NCBI GenBank assembly: GCA_963798275.1
Contig: CAWCTB010000025.1
Location: forward strand, 1 to 64,000
Length of the DNA stretch: 64,000 nucleotides
Origin: CAWCTB01 sp963798275
GTDB taxonomy: Bacteria > Acidobacteriota > Terriglobia > Terriglobales > Acidobacteriaceae
Reading direction: 5' to 3'
The notes under the pieces: generated by a model
Databases searched by the model: none
Seen by the model: the letters and a program-made list of their open reading frames with translations, nothing else
Told to the model about the DNA's origin: nothing
Position numbers and translations under genes: made by a program
Shown: positions 53,059-62,238 of the stretch, one piece after another
Position numbering within the stretch: the stretch's first letter is position 1
How the letters are laid out: every line of letters starts with the position of its first letter

Positions 53059-54344
53059 TCGGCTTCGATACTCAATTTCAGGAAATGGGTGGCGCAGGAG
53101 ATGCAGGGATCATAATTGCGAACAGCCATTTCGCAGCGCCACTGCAGCCTATCCTTTTGCATTTCGATATTGGCCATAACAAACTGCCAGAGGTCGCCTT
53201 CGATCGTCTTCTGGTTCTGTGAGGTGGGAGGAACGATTCTGGCGTCGAGGATTATGCCCCGATCGTCCAGACGATACCGATGGTAGATGATTCCTCGCGG
53301 TGCTTCCGTGCAGCCGTAGCCTGTACTGACGCGCGGTTCAACATCGACACAGGGCTTGTCAGGCATCTCAAACTGGCTGAGGATGCGCAGCGCTTCATCG
53401 CAGGCGTACGCCATTTCCACGCTGCGCACAACGATGCTTTGGAACGGATTGCGGCAGATGGTGCCCAGACCCGCGGATCGCGCGGATTCCTGAGCCACAG
53501 GAGAGAGCCGATCAAAGTTCAGGTTATACCGCGCCAGCGGGCCAACCAGGTAGGCGCCGCGCTCTTTCAGCGCGGACTGCAGGGCGTTGGAGTGAGCTAC
53601 ATGTTCCTCTATGAAGTGCTGTTCGTATTCGCGGACCAGTATGTCGAGTCCTTTGTTGGAAACCAGGCGTCCTTCATTGAACGGATACTCGTTATCATGC
53701 CGCAAAGCCACAAACTCGTAGTCGCGTTCGAGATCAGGGAAAGGGAATGTGGCAACCCAGCGTACCGTCTCTATCGCAGCTTCCCGGGCCCACTTCAGCT
53801 CCTCGGCCAGAGCCAGGAACTCCGCCTTGCCCGGGATCTTATAGAAGCCACCAACACGCACGTTGATGGGATGAATTTCCCGGCCGCCGATCAAGCTCAC
53901 GATTGAATTACCTGCCTTCTTCAGACGAAGGCCCCGCTGTACCTCGGCAGGATGGTCTTTAGCCATCCTGATCGCGTCTTCGTAACCCAGAAAGTCGGGA
54001 GCATGCAGCAGGTACACGTGCAGGGCGTGGCTCTCAATCCATTCGCCGCAATAGATCAGCCGGCGCAGAGCGCGGATCGGATCGCTGATCTTGACCCCGA
54101 AGGCATCCTCCATCGCGTGACACGCGCTCATCTGATACGCGACCGGACAGATACCGCAGATGCGCGCTGTGATATCAGGCGCCTCGCTGAATTTCCGGCC
54201 GCGCAGGAAGGCTTCAAAGAACCTGGGCGGCTCAAAGATCTTCAGTTTCACGTCGGTTACTTGCGGGCCCTTCATCTTCACCAGTAGGGCCCCCTCCCCT
54301 TCTACGCGCGCCAGGTAATCGACTTTGACGGTCCTACTTTTCAT
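53055..54344 (-). CDS. hydA: Group 3b [NiFe]-hydrogenase large (alpha) subunit
   Basis: A 429-residue catalytic subunit from ATG 54344. The proximal metal site is ARICGICPVAYQMSACHA (R-x-C-x-x-C) and the distal site is NYDPCISCATHFLKL near the C-terminus, providing the four cysteines that bind the NiFe(CN)2CO centre. The extension FLKLSIEAE after the final His would be removed by the maturation protease. Sequence and gene order (beta, gamma, delta, alpha) fit the group 3b, NAD(P)-linked cytoplasmic sulfhydrogenases. It overlaps the small-subunit gene by about 11 bases. Confidence 0.93.
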   Translation of the reverse strand: MKSRTVKVDYLARVEGEGALLVKMKGPQVTDVKLKIFEPPRFFEAFLRGRKFSEAPDITARICGICPVAYQMSACHAMEDAFGVKISDPIRALRRLIYCGEWIESHALHVYLLHAPDFLGYEDAIRMAKDHPAEVQRGLRLKKAGNSIVSLIGGREIHPINVRVGGFYKIPGKAEFLALAEELKWAREAAIETVRWVATFPFPDLERDYEFVALRHDNEYPFNEGRLVSNKGLDILVREYEQHFIEEHVAHSNALQSALKERGAYLVGPLARYNLNFDRLSPVAQESARSAGLGTICRNPFQSIVVRSVEMAYACDEALRILSQFEMPDKPCVDVEPRVSTGYGCTEAPRGIIYHRYRLDDRGIILDARIVPPTSQNQKTIEGDLWQFVMANIEMQKDRLQWRCEMAVRNYDPCISCATHFLKLSIEAE

Positions 54345-55110
54345 GCGATTCGCTCTCCCGGCGGAAGGGCTCAGCGTAGGCATTGAAACTGCGGAAGGCC
54401 CGCACCAAGTCCCGCTCGCTGACTCCCAGTTGGCTCCACCACGCGCTGAGCGCTGGCGTGTTGGAGGTTTCTTTGGGCCCAAAGCATCCGTAACATCCGC
54501 GTGCATAGGCCGGGCACAGGGCCCCGCAGCCCGCCTGAGTCACCGGCCCCATGCACGGGGTACCGCCTGCCACCATGACGCACACCGTGCCGCGTTGCTT
54601 GCACTCGACACATACGGCATGCGGCGGAGTGTTTGGTTTGCGCCCATTGAGGTAAGCGCTAATCACTTCTACCAGTTGGTACTTGTTGATCGGGCAACCG
54701 CGCAGCTCGAAATCCACAAACACATGGTCGGTGATGGGCGTCGATTTCTTCAACGTCTCGATGTAGTCGGGCCGGGCGTAGACGATGGAAGTGAATTCCT
54801 TTACGTCCTTGAAGTTCCGCAGTGCCTGGATACCACCGGCGGTCGCACAGGCACCGATCGTCACCAGGAATTTCGAGGCACGGCGAATCCCGTGAATTCT
54901 CTCGGCATCGTGAGCAGTGGTGATGGAGCCTTCCACCAGGGACAGATCGTAAGGGCCCTTGCCGACAGCGCGCGAAGCCTCAGGGAAATTGGCGATCTCC
55001 ACGGCGTCGGCCACCGCCAGCAATTCATCCTCGCAATCCAACAGACTCAGCTGGCAGCCGTCGCACGAAGAGAATTTCCAGACTGCGAGCTTGGGCTTGC
55101 GCTGGGCCAT
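54334..55110 (-). CDS. hydD: Group 3b [NiFe]-hydrogenase small (delta) subunit
   Basis: A 258-residue protein from ATG 55110. KFSSCDGCQLSLLDCED carries the proximal 4Fe-4S cysteines, ATIGAC-like text (VTIGACATAGGIQALRNF) and ELRGCPINKYQLVEVISAYL the next, and the C-terminal part adds CVECKQRGTVCVMV, GTPCMGPVTQAGCGALCPAY and RGCYGCFGP. There is no Tat signal, consistent with a cytoplasmic group 3 enzyme. It lies 1 base after the gamma subunit gene. Confidence 0.92.
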   Translation of the reverse strand: MAQRKPKLAVWKFSSCDGCQLSLLDCEDELLAVADAVEIANFPEASRAVGKGPYDLSLVEGSITTAHDAERIHGIRRASKFLVTIGACATAGGIQALRNFKDVKEFTSIVYARPDYIETLKKSTPITDHVFVDFELRGCPINKYQLVEVISAYLNGRKPNTPPHAVCVECKQRGTVCVMVAGGTPCMGPVTQAGCGALCPAYARGCYGCFGPKETSNTPALSAWWSQLGVSERDLVRAFRSFNAYAEPFRRESESHEK

Positions 55111-55111
55111 A

Positions 55112-55972
55112 TCAGACCTCCGCCCTGCCAAGAAGCACCGCGATGCGATCGAAGGAGAACACCGGGCCATCCTTGCAGGTGAACACCGGGCCGTACTGGC
55201 AGTGACCGCACAGGCCGATACCGCATTTCATGTTGCGTTCCATGGAAAGGTATGTCCGTTGCGCTGCCACGCCGCGCTTCTGCAACTCCATCACGGTAAA
55301 GCGCATCATCACCTCGGGGCCGCAAACGAAGGCTGCGGTGTTGGAGGGATCGAACGGAGCACGCGAAATCATAGTGGTTACCACGCCAACGTTGCCCCGC
55401 CAACTGCTGGCCGCCCGATCGACCGTGACCTGGATTTCCAGGTCAAACTTGCCGCGCCAATGCTCCAACTCCCGGCGGTAGAGAATGTCTTCGGGAGTGC
55501 GCGTGCCGTACAACAAAACGATCTTCCGGTACTTCTCGCGGTGGGCCATGAGCCGATAGAGGGCCGGTCGCAAGGGTGCGAGTCCGATACCGCCGGCCAC
55601 AATCACGACATCGCGTCCGACCGCTTCTTCCACCGGCCAATGTGTGCCGAACGGGCCGCGGATGCCCAGCATGTCGCCCCGTTTGAGCAGCCGCATGGCC
55701 TTGGTCACGGTGCCAACAACCCGCGTGGTGTGTTGAATCAGGGGGGAACCGCCAGGATCGCTGCTGATGGAAATCGGCACTTCTCCCACGCCGAAAACGT
55801 ACAGCATGTTGAACTGCCCGGGCGCGAACGAGAACCCATCTCCGGAGTCGGCGGGGACAAGTTCCAGCGTGAACGTATCGTCCGTCTCCTGCCTCACCCG
55901 CTGGATGCGGTAAAGCATAGGAAGCATAGGGTTCAACTCAACCGTTACGGATTGTTCAAGCACGGTTGCCAT
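55112..55972 (-). CDS. hydG: Group 3b hydrogenase gamma subunit, FAD/NAD(P)-binding
   Basis: A 286-residue ferredoxin-NADP reductase-like subunit from ATG 55972. The FAD domain has FSFAPGQFNMLYVFGVGEVP and ISISSDPGG, the nucleotide domain has VIVAGGIGLAPLRPALYRLM and VLLYGTRTPEDILYRREL, and a C-terminal cluster site (MKCGIGLCGHCQYGPVFTC) binds 2Fe-2S. It exchanges electrons between NAD(P)H and the Fe-S chain. The symbol follows the archaeal hydGDA naming, not the unrelated [FeFe]-maturase HydG. The start overlaps the upstream cyclic-nucleotide domain gene. Confidence 0.9.
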   Translation of the reverse strand: MATVLEQSVTVELNPMLPMLYRIQRVRQETDDTFTLELVPADSGDGFSFAPGQFNMLYVFGVGEVPISISSDPGGSPLIQHTTRVVGTVTKAMRLLKRGDMLGIRGPFGTHWPVEEAVGRDVVIVAGGIGLAPLRPALYRLMAHREKYRKIVLLYGTRTPEDILYRRELEHWRGKFDLEIQVTVDRAASSWRGNVGVVTTMISRAPFDPSNTAAFVCGPEVMMRFTVMELQKRGVAAQRTYLSMERNMKCGIGLCGHCQYGPVFTCKDGPVFSFDRIAVLLGRAEV

Positions 55973-56423
55973 AGAGATCCAGAAGCTGCAGTCTTGTCGA
56001 CTCAAGGCGTTCGGTAATGACCTGCATAAAGCGCTTGAAGATCTCGTAACCGAGATCGTGGTCCTCCTCGCACTTGGTGCGAAGGCATTTACCGTCGAAC
56101 GCCAGGGCGTGCGTGGCGCGCTGCGCCCGCGCATCGAAATGACAGCGATAGGGCGGGAACAACCAGGACCACCCGACCACATCGCCCTCCCCCACCGTCA
56201 GCACCGTAGTAAGGCCGCGGTGCGGGATCATGAACTGCACTGACACCAGACCCTCACGGAGGATGTAGAACTGGTCTGCCGGATCGCCTTCGCGAAAGAT
56301 GGTTTCTCCTTCCGCAAAGCGCATGTTCTTGGCACATCCGGTGATCACTTCCAGATGCCGGTCTTCCATGCCCTGGAAAAAGGGCAGCTCGCGAATAATC
56401 GGTTCAAGCGTTTGTATTGTCAT
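55956..56423 (-). CDS. Cyclic nucleotide-binding-domain protein without HTH
   Basis: A 155-residue protein from ATG 56423, made of a single CRP-like sensor domain: LPFFQGMEDRHLEVITGCAK, GETIFREGDPADQFYILREG, VVGWSWLFPPYRCHFDARAQ, and a C-helix (EIFKRFMQVITERLESTRLQ). The winged-helix DNA-binding half of CRP/FNR is absent and no redox cysteine pair is evident. It lies inside the hydrogenase operon, overlapping both neighbours. It probably senses a small molecule and acts on the enzyme complex rather than on DNA (inference). Confidence 0.85.
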   Translation of the reverse strand: MTIQTLEPIIRELPFFQGMEDRHLEVITGCAKNMRFAEGETIFREGDPADQFYILREGLVSVQFMIPHRGLTTVLTVGEGDVVGWSWLFPPYRCHFDARAQRATHALAFDGKCLRTKCEEDHDLGYEIFKRFMQVITERLESTRLQLLDLYGNRA

Positions 56424-57624
56424 GCACACTCCTGCTCGAATCGGACGCAGTGCTGCTGGCGTCGCTGTCGCGGATGGAACGCACTTCCGCGGTGATATCA
56501 ATACCCACCGGACACCAGGTGATGCAGCGGCCGCAGCCCACGCACCCTGACTTGCCAAACTGGTCGATCCAGGTGGCGAGTTTATGGGTCATCCACTGGC
56601 GATAGCGCGATTTCGTTGTGACGCGCACGCTCCCGCCGTGAATGTAGGAAAAGTCCACGGTGAAGCACGAATCCCATCTCCGCCAGCGCTCCGCACGGCT
56701 GCCGGTCAGGTCGGTGACGTCGTCCACCGTCGTACAAAAGCAGGTCGGACACACCATCGTGCAGTTGGCGCACGACAGGCAACGTGCCGCCACGTTGTCC
56801 CACAGGGGACTTTCGCCATGGCGGTACAGGAGTTCCTTGATTCCCTGGGTCTCCAAGGTCCGGCCCATGTGTCGCGCCGTTTCCGCCACGATCGAGGCCG
56901 CTGACTGCCTGTCTGTGTCGCCGGCTTTGTGATGTGGGGTCTGAGACAGGATCTCGGCCCCGCGCTCGGTGCCCACATCCACAAGGAAGCAGTGCTTGTC
57001 GCTCCGCAACAGTTCGGTCAAGGCCAGGTCGTAGCCGAATGTCGCTTGGGGTCCGGTGTTCATGGAAGCGCAAAAGCAAGTGCCACCAGCCTGGCCACAG
57101 TTGACAGCTACGATGAACACATTCTCCCGTCGCGCCTTGTAGTCAGAATCCGCGTACGGGCCCTGCGAAAGGACCTGGTCTTGAATCGCGATCGCATGCA
57201 GTTCGCACGCACGCACACCGAAGAACGCATACTTGGTCTTAGCGGGATCTTCTGGTTCTACGCGGAATCCCCTTGGTTTTCTCTTTCCTTGCCATAAGCG
57301 CTCAAGCGGTGGATGCAGGAACTTCTTCCACGAGTGGGGGCCAACGACATAGCCAAACAACGCGTCATCGTTGCGTCGCTTCAGCCTGTACCTGCCGCCT
57401 TCCTGTTCATCCGTCCAGCCCGCAGGCATATCTTTGACCGAAGTCAATCGCTGGTAAACGATGGCGCCTTCGCAAACCGCAGGTCCGACGACTTCATAGC
57501 CGCCATGAACCAGCGCCTGAAGCAATTGCTCGAGAGACTGGGATTCGACGATGAAGGTCTCTCCGATTCTCGGGGGCTCAGTGGTCAATGGCGGCTCCTC
57601 AACGACGTTCCAGGTGGTGGGCAT
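56404..57624 (-). CDS. hydB: Group 3b hydrogenase beta subunit, 4Fe-4S protein
   Basis: A 406-residue iron-sulfur protein of the sulfhydrogenase beta / anaerobic sulfite reductase A family. VRACELHAIAIQDQVLSQGP is family-typical, and two ferredoxin-like cluster motifs are present: CLSCANCTMVCPTC near residue 285 and CVGCGRCITWCPVGID near 370. It connects the small subunit Fe-S relay to the flavin subunit. It is the first gene of the operon hydB-cNMP-hydG-hydD-hydA-protease-RAM. The last 30 residues are Ser/Asp-rich. Confidence 0.92.
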   Translation of the reverse strand: MPTTWNVVEEPPLTTEPPRIGETFIVESQSLEQLLQALVHGGYEVVGPAVCEGAIVYQRLTSVKDMPAGWTDEQEGGRYRLKRRNDDALFGYVVGPHSWKKFLHPPLERLWQGKRKPRGFRVEPEDPAKTKYAFFGVRACELHAIAIQDQVLSQGPYADSDYKARRENVFIVAVNCGQAGGTCFCASMNTGPQATFGYDLALTELLRSDKHCFLVDVGTERGAEILSQTPHHKAGDTDRQSAASIVAETARHMGRTLETQGIKELLYRHGESPLWDNVAARCLSCANCTMVCPTCFCTTVDDVTDLTGSRAERWRRWDSCFTVDFSYIHGGSVRVTTKSRYRQWMTHKLATWIDQFGKSGCVGCGRCITWCPVGIDITAEVRSIRDSDASSTASDSSRSVHDNTNA

Positions 57625-58190
57625 GCGATAAGCCGAACGAAGCGGTAAAGTTTGTCCTCGACAAAGCCGGCATGATCCTCCGCTTCAGGTGGCCTGATGT
57701 GTGCGAACTTGTCCTGCAGCGAAGAGCACGGGTACGGGAAATCGTCTTTTGCAGGAGGATTCGTCGATGTGCGATAGTCCCTGTCCGCACGACGAAACGT
57801 GCGTATCGGGTGGGGATTAAACGGAGGAGTCTTCTCCCGGGCTGGGTTCGAGTCGGCACTGCCTTTCCTCGCTGGCACGACTATGAGCCACCTCCATGGT
57901 TGAGGCAGTGATTGGCGTCACGCCAAGGAGTGACCGTCAATGGAATGCACCGCTGGGTTGGCTAAGACGGCCAGATCCCGTACCGTCAGCGACGCGGAAG
58001 TTATGGACCATTGATCGCGCCGGCTGCGGCGGCGCAATGGCTGCATTGACGAGCCTTTGTAGTTCAACAGCTTTCCATCGGATTCACCAAAGGCATCCGC
58101 GGCGACCTCGACAAGATCGACAACCGGCTTCCCCGTTACATGGGCATTCAGGCACTCTGGCACGATTCAAGACCTGTTGCTCCTCTCTTC
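57625..58190. promoter_or_regulatory. Upstream region of the hydrogenase operon
   Basis: A gap of about 565 bases, with no convincing gene, which must contain the hydrogenase operon promoter. On the plus strand 58040-58160 a short possible coding remnant reads VQQLSIGFTKGIRGDLDKID, but it has no start and no recognisable family. No operator was assigned. Confidence 0.3.
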
Positions 58191-58215
58191 AAAGAAAAAC
58201 CGCCCCGAAGGGCGG
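58191..58215 (-). terminator. Intrinsic terminator after the PEP-CTERM gene
   Basis: On the minus strand CCGCCC-TTCG-GGGCGG is followed directly by TTTTTCTTT. The hairpin begins about 25 bases after the PEP-CTERM stop codon. It is a textbook rho-independent terminator. Confidence 0.9.
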
Positions 58216-58239
58216 CTGGGAGGGGAAACTATCCGAAAC

Positions 58240-58671
58240 TTACAAGTTGATCTTGCGGCGAAGGACACCCGCCAGACCGAGCACTCCGGTTCCCAACATA
58301 ATGAGGGTACCCGGTTCGGGCACCGATGGCACGTAGGTGAAATTGGGGCCGAAATAAGACATCATGTCGCCCGTGGTGTTGATTGGGTCCGTCAGCACTC
58401 CTCCCGCTATGTACTCATTGTGAAGGAGCACTACGCTGGGGCCGTTTACATTTGCAATTCCTTGGCCGGCCAGCGTTCCGGGGAAAATCATCGGGTCGAG
58501 CAGGTTGTTCCAAGTTGCACCGATGGTATAGGTGCCCGGCGCAAGATTGGCTCTGACGCCTACAAGACACCACTCCTGGAAGCCTAGTTGGTCCACTAAG
58601 CACGGGTCAGCGGGAATGACAGTCATACTAACAACCAGCGAGGGAAATGGCGATTTAAGACCAACTGCCAA
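58240..58671 (-). CDS. PEP-CTERM sorting-domain protein, N-terminus missing
   Basis: The C-terminus has the PEP-CTERM tail (VPSVPEPGTLIMLGTGVLGL then AGVLRRKINL), and the protein has a beta-rich mature part (ANLAPGTYTIGATWNNLLDP, VVLLHNEYIAGGVLTDPINT). It starts at TTG 58671 without any signal peptide, and the frame closes about 30 bases further upstream. Export would need one, so the N-terminal exon-like part has probably been lost or frameshifted. A strong terminator follows. Exosortase genes are not in this window. Confidence 0.7.
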   Translation of the reverse strand: MAVGLKSPFPSLVVSMTVIPADPCLVDQLGFQEWCLVGVRANLAPGTYTIGATWNNLLDPMIFPGTLAGQGIANVNGPSVVLLHNEYIAGGVLTDPINTTGDMMSYFGPNFTYVPSVPEPGTLIMLGTGVLGLAGVLRRKINL

Positions 58672-58753
58672 TAGCTTCTCAGTCGCCGGCCAGCCATCCC
58701 CTCAGAGCGTCCTTGTTACACCATAGGATTGTCTTCCCATGTCAAGCGACAAC

Positions 58754-58906
58754 CTATCGATCCGCGTTTCGCAGTAGATCGCGGACTTTCTTCAACTGCC
58801 TACATCCTTTAGCACCAGCGCCAGATTCGATTCGGTAGAGGAGATGGATTTTGGCTGGTTCGAACGCCAGCTCAGCGGAGGTCAGCGCCTTTCGGCTTTT
58901 CGACAT
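58754..58906 (-). CDS. Small basic protein coupled to the large secreted protein
   Basis: A 50-residue protein (MSKSRKALTSAELAFEPAKI then HLLYRIESGAGAKGCRQLKK). Its ATG overlaps the stop of the preceding gene (TGATG at 58906-58908), so it would be made by translational coupling. It is basic and has no signal peptide or known motif. It could be a genuine small protein or an incidental coupled frame. Confidence 0.4.
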   Translation of the reverse strand: MSKSRKALTSAELAFEPAKIHLLYRIESGAGAKGCRQLKKVRDLLRNADR

Positions 58907-61108
58907 CACCGGACCTCTTCTGCATTCTTTGTGCTGAACGTGACAGTGTTCTCGCCCGGGGCAAGGCTGGCGGCGATATCCCAGACAAGTGAACCGCCCG
59001 AGTTGGGGACGATTGCGAAGAAAAAGTAGGTTCCAGCGGCGTTTCTCGCGGAGAGCTTGGCTTTCCCTGAGGCATCTAGTTTTGTGGTGGCTACATAAGA
59101 GCGGCTCATGCCCTGGATGATCGAGGAGCAGCCTTGCGTCGAATGGCATTGGGTTTGAAGGGCCTTCATCGCCTGGGCGGCGGTTGAGTTAGCAGGTACG
59201 GCAAGGCCCAGCTCGCGGAGGACATCGCCGATCGGCTTGCGCATGACGAATACGGTCTGGCCGGCAAGCGGGTTGGTTCCGGAGAAGGAGGAGTCCAGCA
59301 GGACTCGAAAATCGGCGCGCTGACCCGCAGAGCCAGCAGAAGTATCGGTCGAGTTGGGCGGCGGTGCCGGCGTGACTGCTGCGGCGGCGACCGGCGCGGG
59401 CGATGAATAGGTTGCCGGCACGGCTGAGCTCGGACTGCTCGAGGCACGCATGGTGTTCCGCTTGCTTCTGGCAGCGAAGGTGCCGACGCTGCAGCTCTCC
59501 GAATGCGGAGTGAAGCTGACGTTTTCGCCGCGGATCGAAGAGACGAGTTTGCCGTTCACACTCGTGGACCCGGAGCCGCGGAGCGTGTTGTCAGGCGCGA
59601 CGCCGAGAAGGAAAGCTCCGCCGCCGTTCTGGACGTGGACGACAAAGCCGGTCGGTGTGTTGTCGACCATGTATGGCGACTTGGCGTGAGCTTTACCGCA
59701 GTCGAGGATGACCGCGTCATTGTCGAACTCCAGCGTTAGTCCGGAGCTGTCAACGTAGCGGCCCGTCATACGGAAACCTGTCACGAGTGGCGTATTCGTG
59801 CTCAATGCATCGAGAAAGCCGATGCCGGTTTTAACCGGAGCAACGGGCTTTGGAGGTACGAACGCCATGGAACCGATGGTGCAGCGTTCGATCTTCGGTG
59901 CGTAGTTCGGAACGGACGTGCTGGTGCTGCAGGGACCGTTGCAGTAGTATCCCTGCGCGGCGGCGGGAGCGCCATCCACCATGACCGTCTTGGTCGTGGT
60001 GGTGTAGCCCGTGATGATGCGTCCTTTGACGAGGACAGAGCCGGGACCGGCGAGAGTGCCGTCAGGTTGCATGGTGACTACGATGGGTTCGGGCTCGTTG
60101 GCGAGAACGAGCTGCACAGTGTTACCGGACTTTCGGAGCGTGTAGTCGTGATTGTCGGGAACGAGTGAGCCGCAGTCCTGTATGGTTGCAGAGCCGTTGC
60201 CGAAGCTGAGGCTGGGGAGCTGTGATCTGCTGTGATAGGTGCCGACGAGGACGACCCCGGCGACAGGTGGAGCCTCGTTGGCGTCCGGCTTTCCTGCGAA
60301 GGGCATCAGGATGCTTGCCATACCTTCCATAGCACCCATACCTTCGCACGCGTCCAGCGTTCCGCCCAGTTCCAAACAGCGCCGCAGTTCCGGATCTTTC
60401 TCCCGGTTCGCCTCTGCGCCGGCGAATATACCCATCGGGTCCAGGACGGCATCGCCCGCGATGGATGAGCGACCGCCGCCCTGGTCTTGCTTCATCTGGT
60501 GCTGGAGCTGGTCTTCGTGCTGTTTATAGCTCTGGGCGAGGGAGGCTTCGGTGCCGCGGTACGTGTCGGCTGCCTGCTGGCCCTCAAGCTGCTTGATCCA
60601 GTCCAGGGCGTTGTTAATCTCGTACCTGCCTTCGAGCTGCTGGAAGGCCTTGACCTCTTCCGGGGAGTGGGTTTTGGAGAAGTCCTGCGAGAGCTGATAA
60701 GCGGCGAGGGCATAGTCGCGCATCAGCTTCTCCTCGCCGGGCGTGAAGGGGCCGCCGTATTTTCGGGCGTCCCTTAATGCGCGTGATGTAGGTCTGCAGG
60801 TACGTGAAGACAGCGACCTGGCGCGCGATGGTGTCAGTTGCATCGGTGCCCTTAAGTTGTGCTTTGACCTTCTCGACGGAGGGCAGCGCGGCGGTGTAGT
60901 CGCCCGACGCAGGCGGGGCTTGGGCAAGCGCCGCGCCGCATATCAGCCAAAGAAGTGGCAAAAGCAAAATGACACAGCGATGCAGTCGGCCGGGTGCGAC
61001 AGTCCAATGCTTTGTGCGCTGCGGTTTCGAACGTCTCAGCGACCAGATCGTCGCCATTACGGCCAACGCCACAATGGAACCTACTAATATCACCTGGTCT
61101 TGATTCAT
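58906..61108 (-). CDS. Large envelope protein with two internal beta repeats, one frameshift
   Basis: About 734 residues from ATG 61108. A short membrane helix (VILVGSIVALAVMATIWSL) and a second hydrophobic segment ending LICGAALAQA lead into a helical region (VFTYLQTYITRIK, then DARKYGGPFTPGEEKLMRDY). The frame shifts between these at the CCC run 60771-60773. Further on, two related beta-rich units of about 100 residues appear: one with GVVLVGTYHSRSQLPSLSFG and DGTLAGPGSVLVKGRIITGY, the second with VTGFRMTGRYVDSSGLTLEF and DNTLRGSGSTSVNGKLVSSI. A Pro/Ala linker and a final beta domain (AAGTYFFFAIVPNSGGSLVW) close the protein. Unknown function. Confidence 0.65.
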
Positions 61109-61403
61109 GTGTACCCCGCGATTCGTTCATTCAGAGACCCTATGCAAATGCGCTGCACACGCCATTGCACTTTCTTCTACGCGGCGACACATTTCCGTTG
61201 GAGATTGCCGGAAAGAGTAACCCCCAGTGTTGTGCAATTGCAAGCCTGCCAGTGGCCTGATCGTCAGGCGACATTTTCGGCGCGGCATTTTCGGTTGAGG
61301 GCGATCTGGTTGAGGTTCCGAGGACGACGGCGGTTTGGGATAGCCGTTGTAAACAGGCCTTATCACATGCGTTTTGCCCAAAAGTTAGGCTGGTCCACTC
61401 ATA
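61109..61403. other. Gap upstream of the large envelope protein
   Basis: About 295 bases with no gene seen. It presumably holds the promoter of the minus-strand gene starting at 61108. Confidence 0.3.
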
Positions 61404-61772
61404 GAACTAAGAACTTCCCATCGAGAAATAACCCTGAGAACGGGCGTAACTGTCCGAGTCACAGGCCAGCGCCATTCGCAGTCGCCGTTGGTGGTCGATG
61501 ACAAGCGTGACGCGGTGCCGCAGACGACAACGTCGTACCTTGTGGATATGTCGTGCTACAAGGACCTGGGACCTGGTCACGATCAGAGTATTGTGCTTGT
61601 GCCGGGAGAGAACCAGGTTACGGTAAACGCGGGCGTTCGCGAGGACGAGTTGGACGCCTTCCTGACTAAGAACAACTTCATGCTGAAAACGGTGACGGCC
61701 GGTGGCTTCTTCAGCCTCGGCGGCATGACCGCGGTCGATGTGCACGGCGGCAGGGAATTTTCGGGTTGCAGC
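61404..61772 (+). pseudogene. Fragment of an FAD-linked oxidase (FAD-binding type 4 domain)
   Basis: The frame reads LRTGVTVRVTGQRHSQSPLV, then VPGENQVTVNAGVREDELDA, FLTKNNFMLKTVTAGGFFSL and GGMTAVDVHGGREFSG. This is the first half of a PCMH-type FAD domain (VRVxGxxHSxSP and the GG-x-x-x-x-x-x-HGG loop), as in gulonolactone-oxidase-like and related oxidoreductases. There is no start codon context upstream and the match ends near 61770, where unrelated AT-rich sequence begins. It is a truncated remnant. Confidence 0.55.
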
Positions 61773-61908
61773 ACCGTCGTATTTCTATATTATTATGTGA
61801 GACTTAATAGCGATAGCTTGGCTAGGCGTCGCCGACATCCACTAAAGACCAGCTGGCCGCTGCCTTGGCCTTGCGCCACCCGCCGCTGTCCTCAAGGGGA
61901 GGTTGAAG

Positions 61909-62238
61909 ATGTTTGCTCGTAATGCTCATTTCCGCGTGAGAGCGCTCAACATGGCTGCTGAGTTCGCCCGGACGCTCGAGAACGAGGTCCTACCTTTGCT
62001 TCGCAAGCAGAAAGGCTTCAAGGGCGAGATCACATTGTCAAATCCTGCGAGTATGGAACGGATTTCTATCAGCTTGTGGGACAACAGGAGCAATGCAGAA
62101 GCTTACGATGCCAGCGTCTACCCGCAAGTGTTAAAGATACTTTCAAAAATCATTGAGGGGAATCCCAAGATTCGGACGTTTGAGGCCGTCGCCTTAAACC
62201 TCGATCACGACATTGCCTCCGAGCGCCAGAGTTCTTGA
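61909..62238 (+). CDS. Antibiotic-biosynthesis-monooxygenase-like (ABM fold) protein
   Basis: A 109-residue protein from ATG 61909 with aaggggagg about 10 bases upstream. The dimeric ferredoxin-like fold is suggested by HFRVRALNMAAEFARTLENE, LPLLRKQKGFKGEITLSNPA and ISISLWDNRSNAEAYDASVY. Family members include small monooxygenases and stress proteins, and no catalytic residue can be assigned. Its 3' end overlaps the convergent butyrate kinase gene by 45 bases. Confidence 0.6.
   Translation: MFARNAHFRVRALNMAAEFARTLENEVLPLLRKQKGFKGEITLSNPASMERISISLWDNRSNAEAYDASVYPQVLKILSKIIEGNPKIRTFEAVALNLDHDIASERQSS

Noticed and set aside
57585..57911. Overlapping frames upstream of hydB on both strands
   Set aside because: Composition is random (Arg/Pro/Ser-rich), with no ribosome sites or motifs; treated as promoter region.
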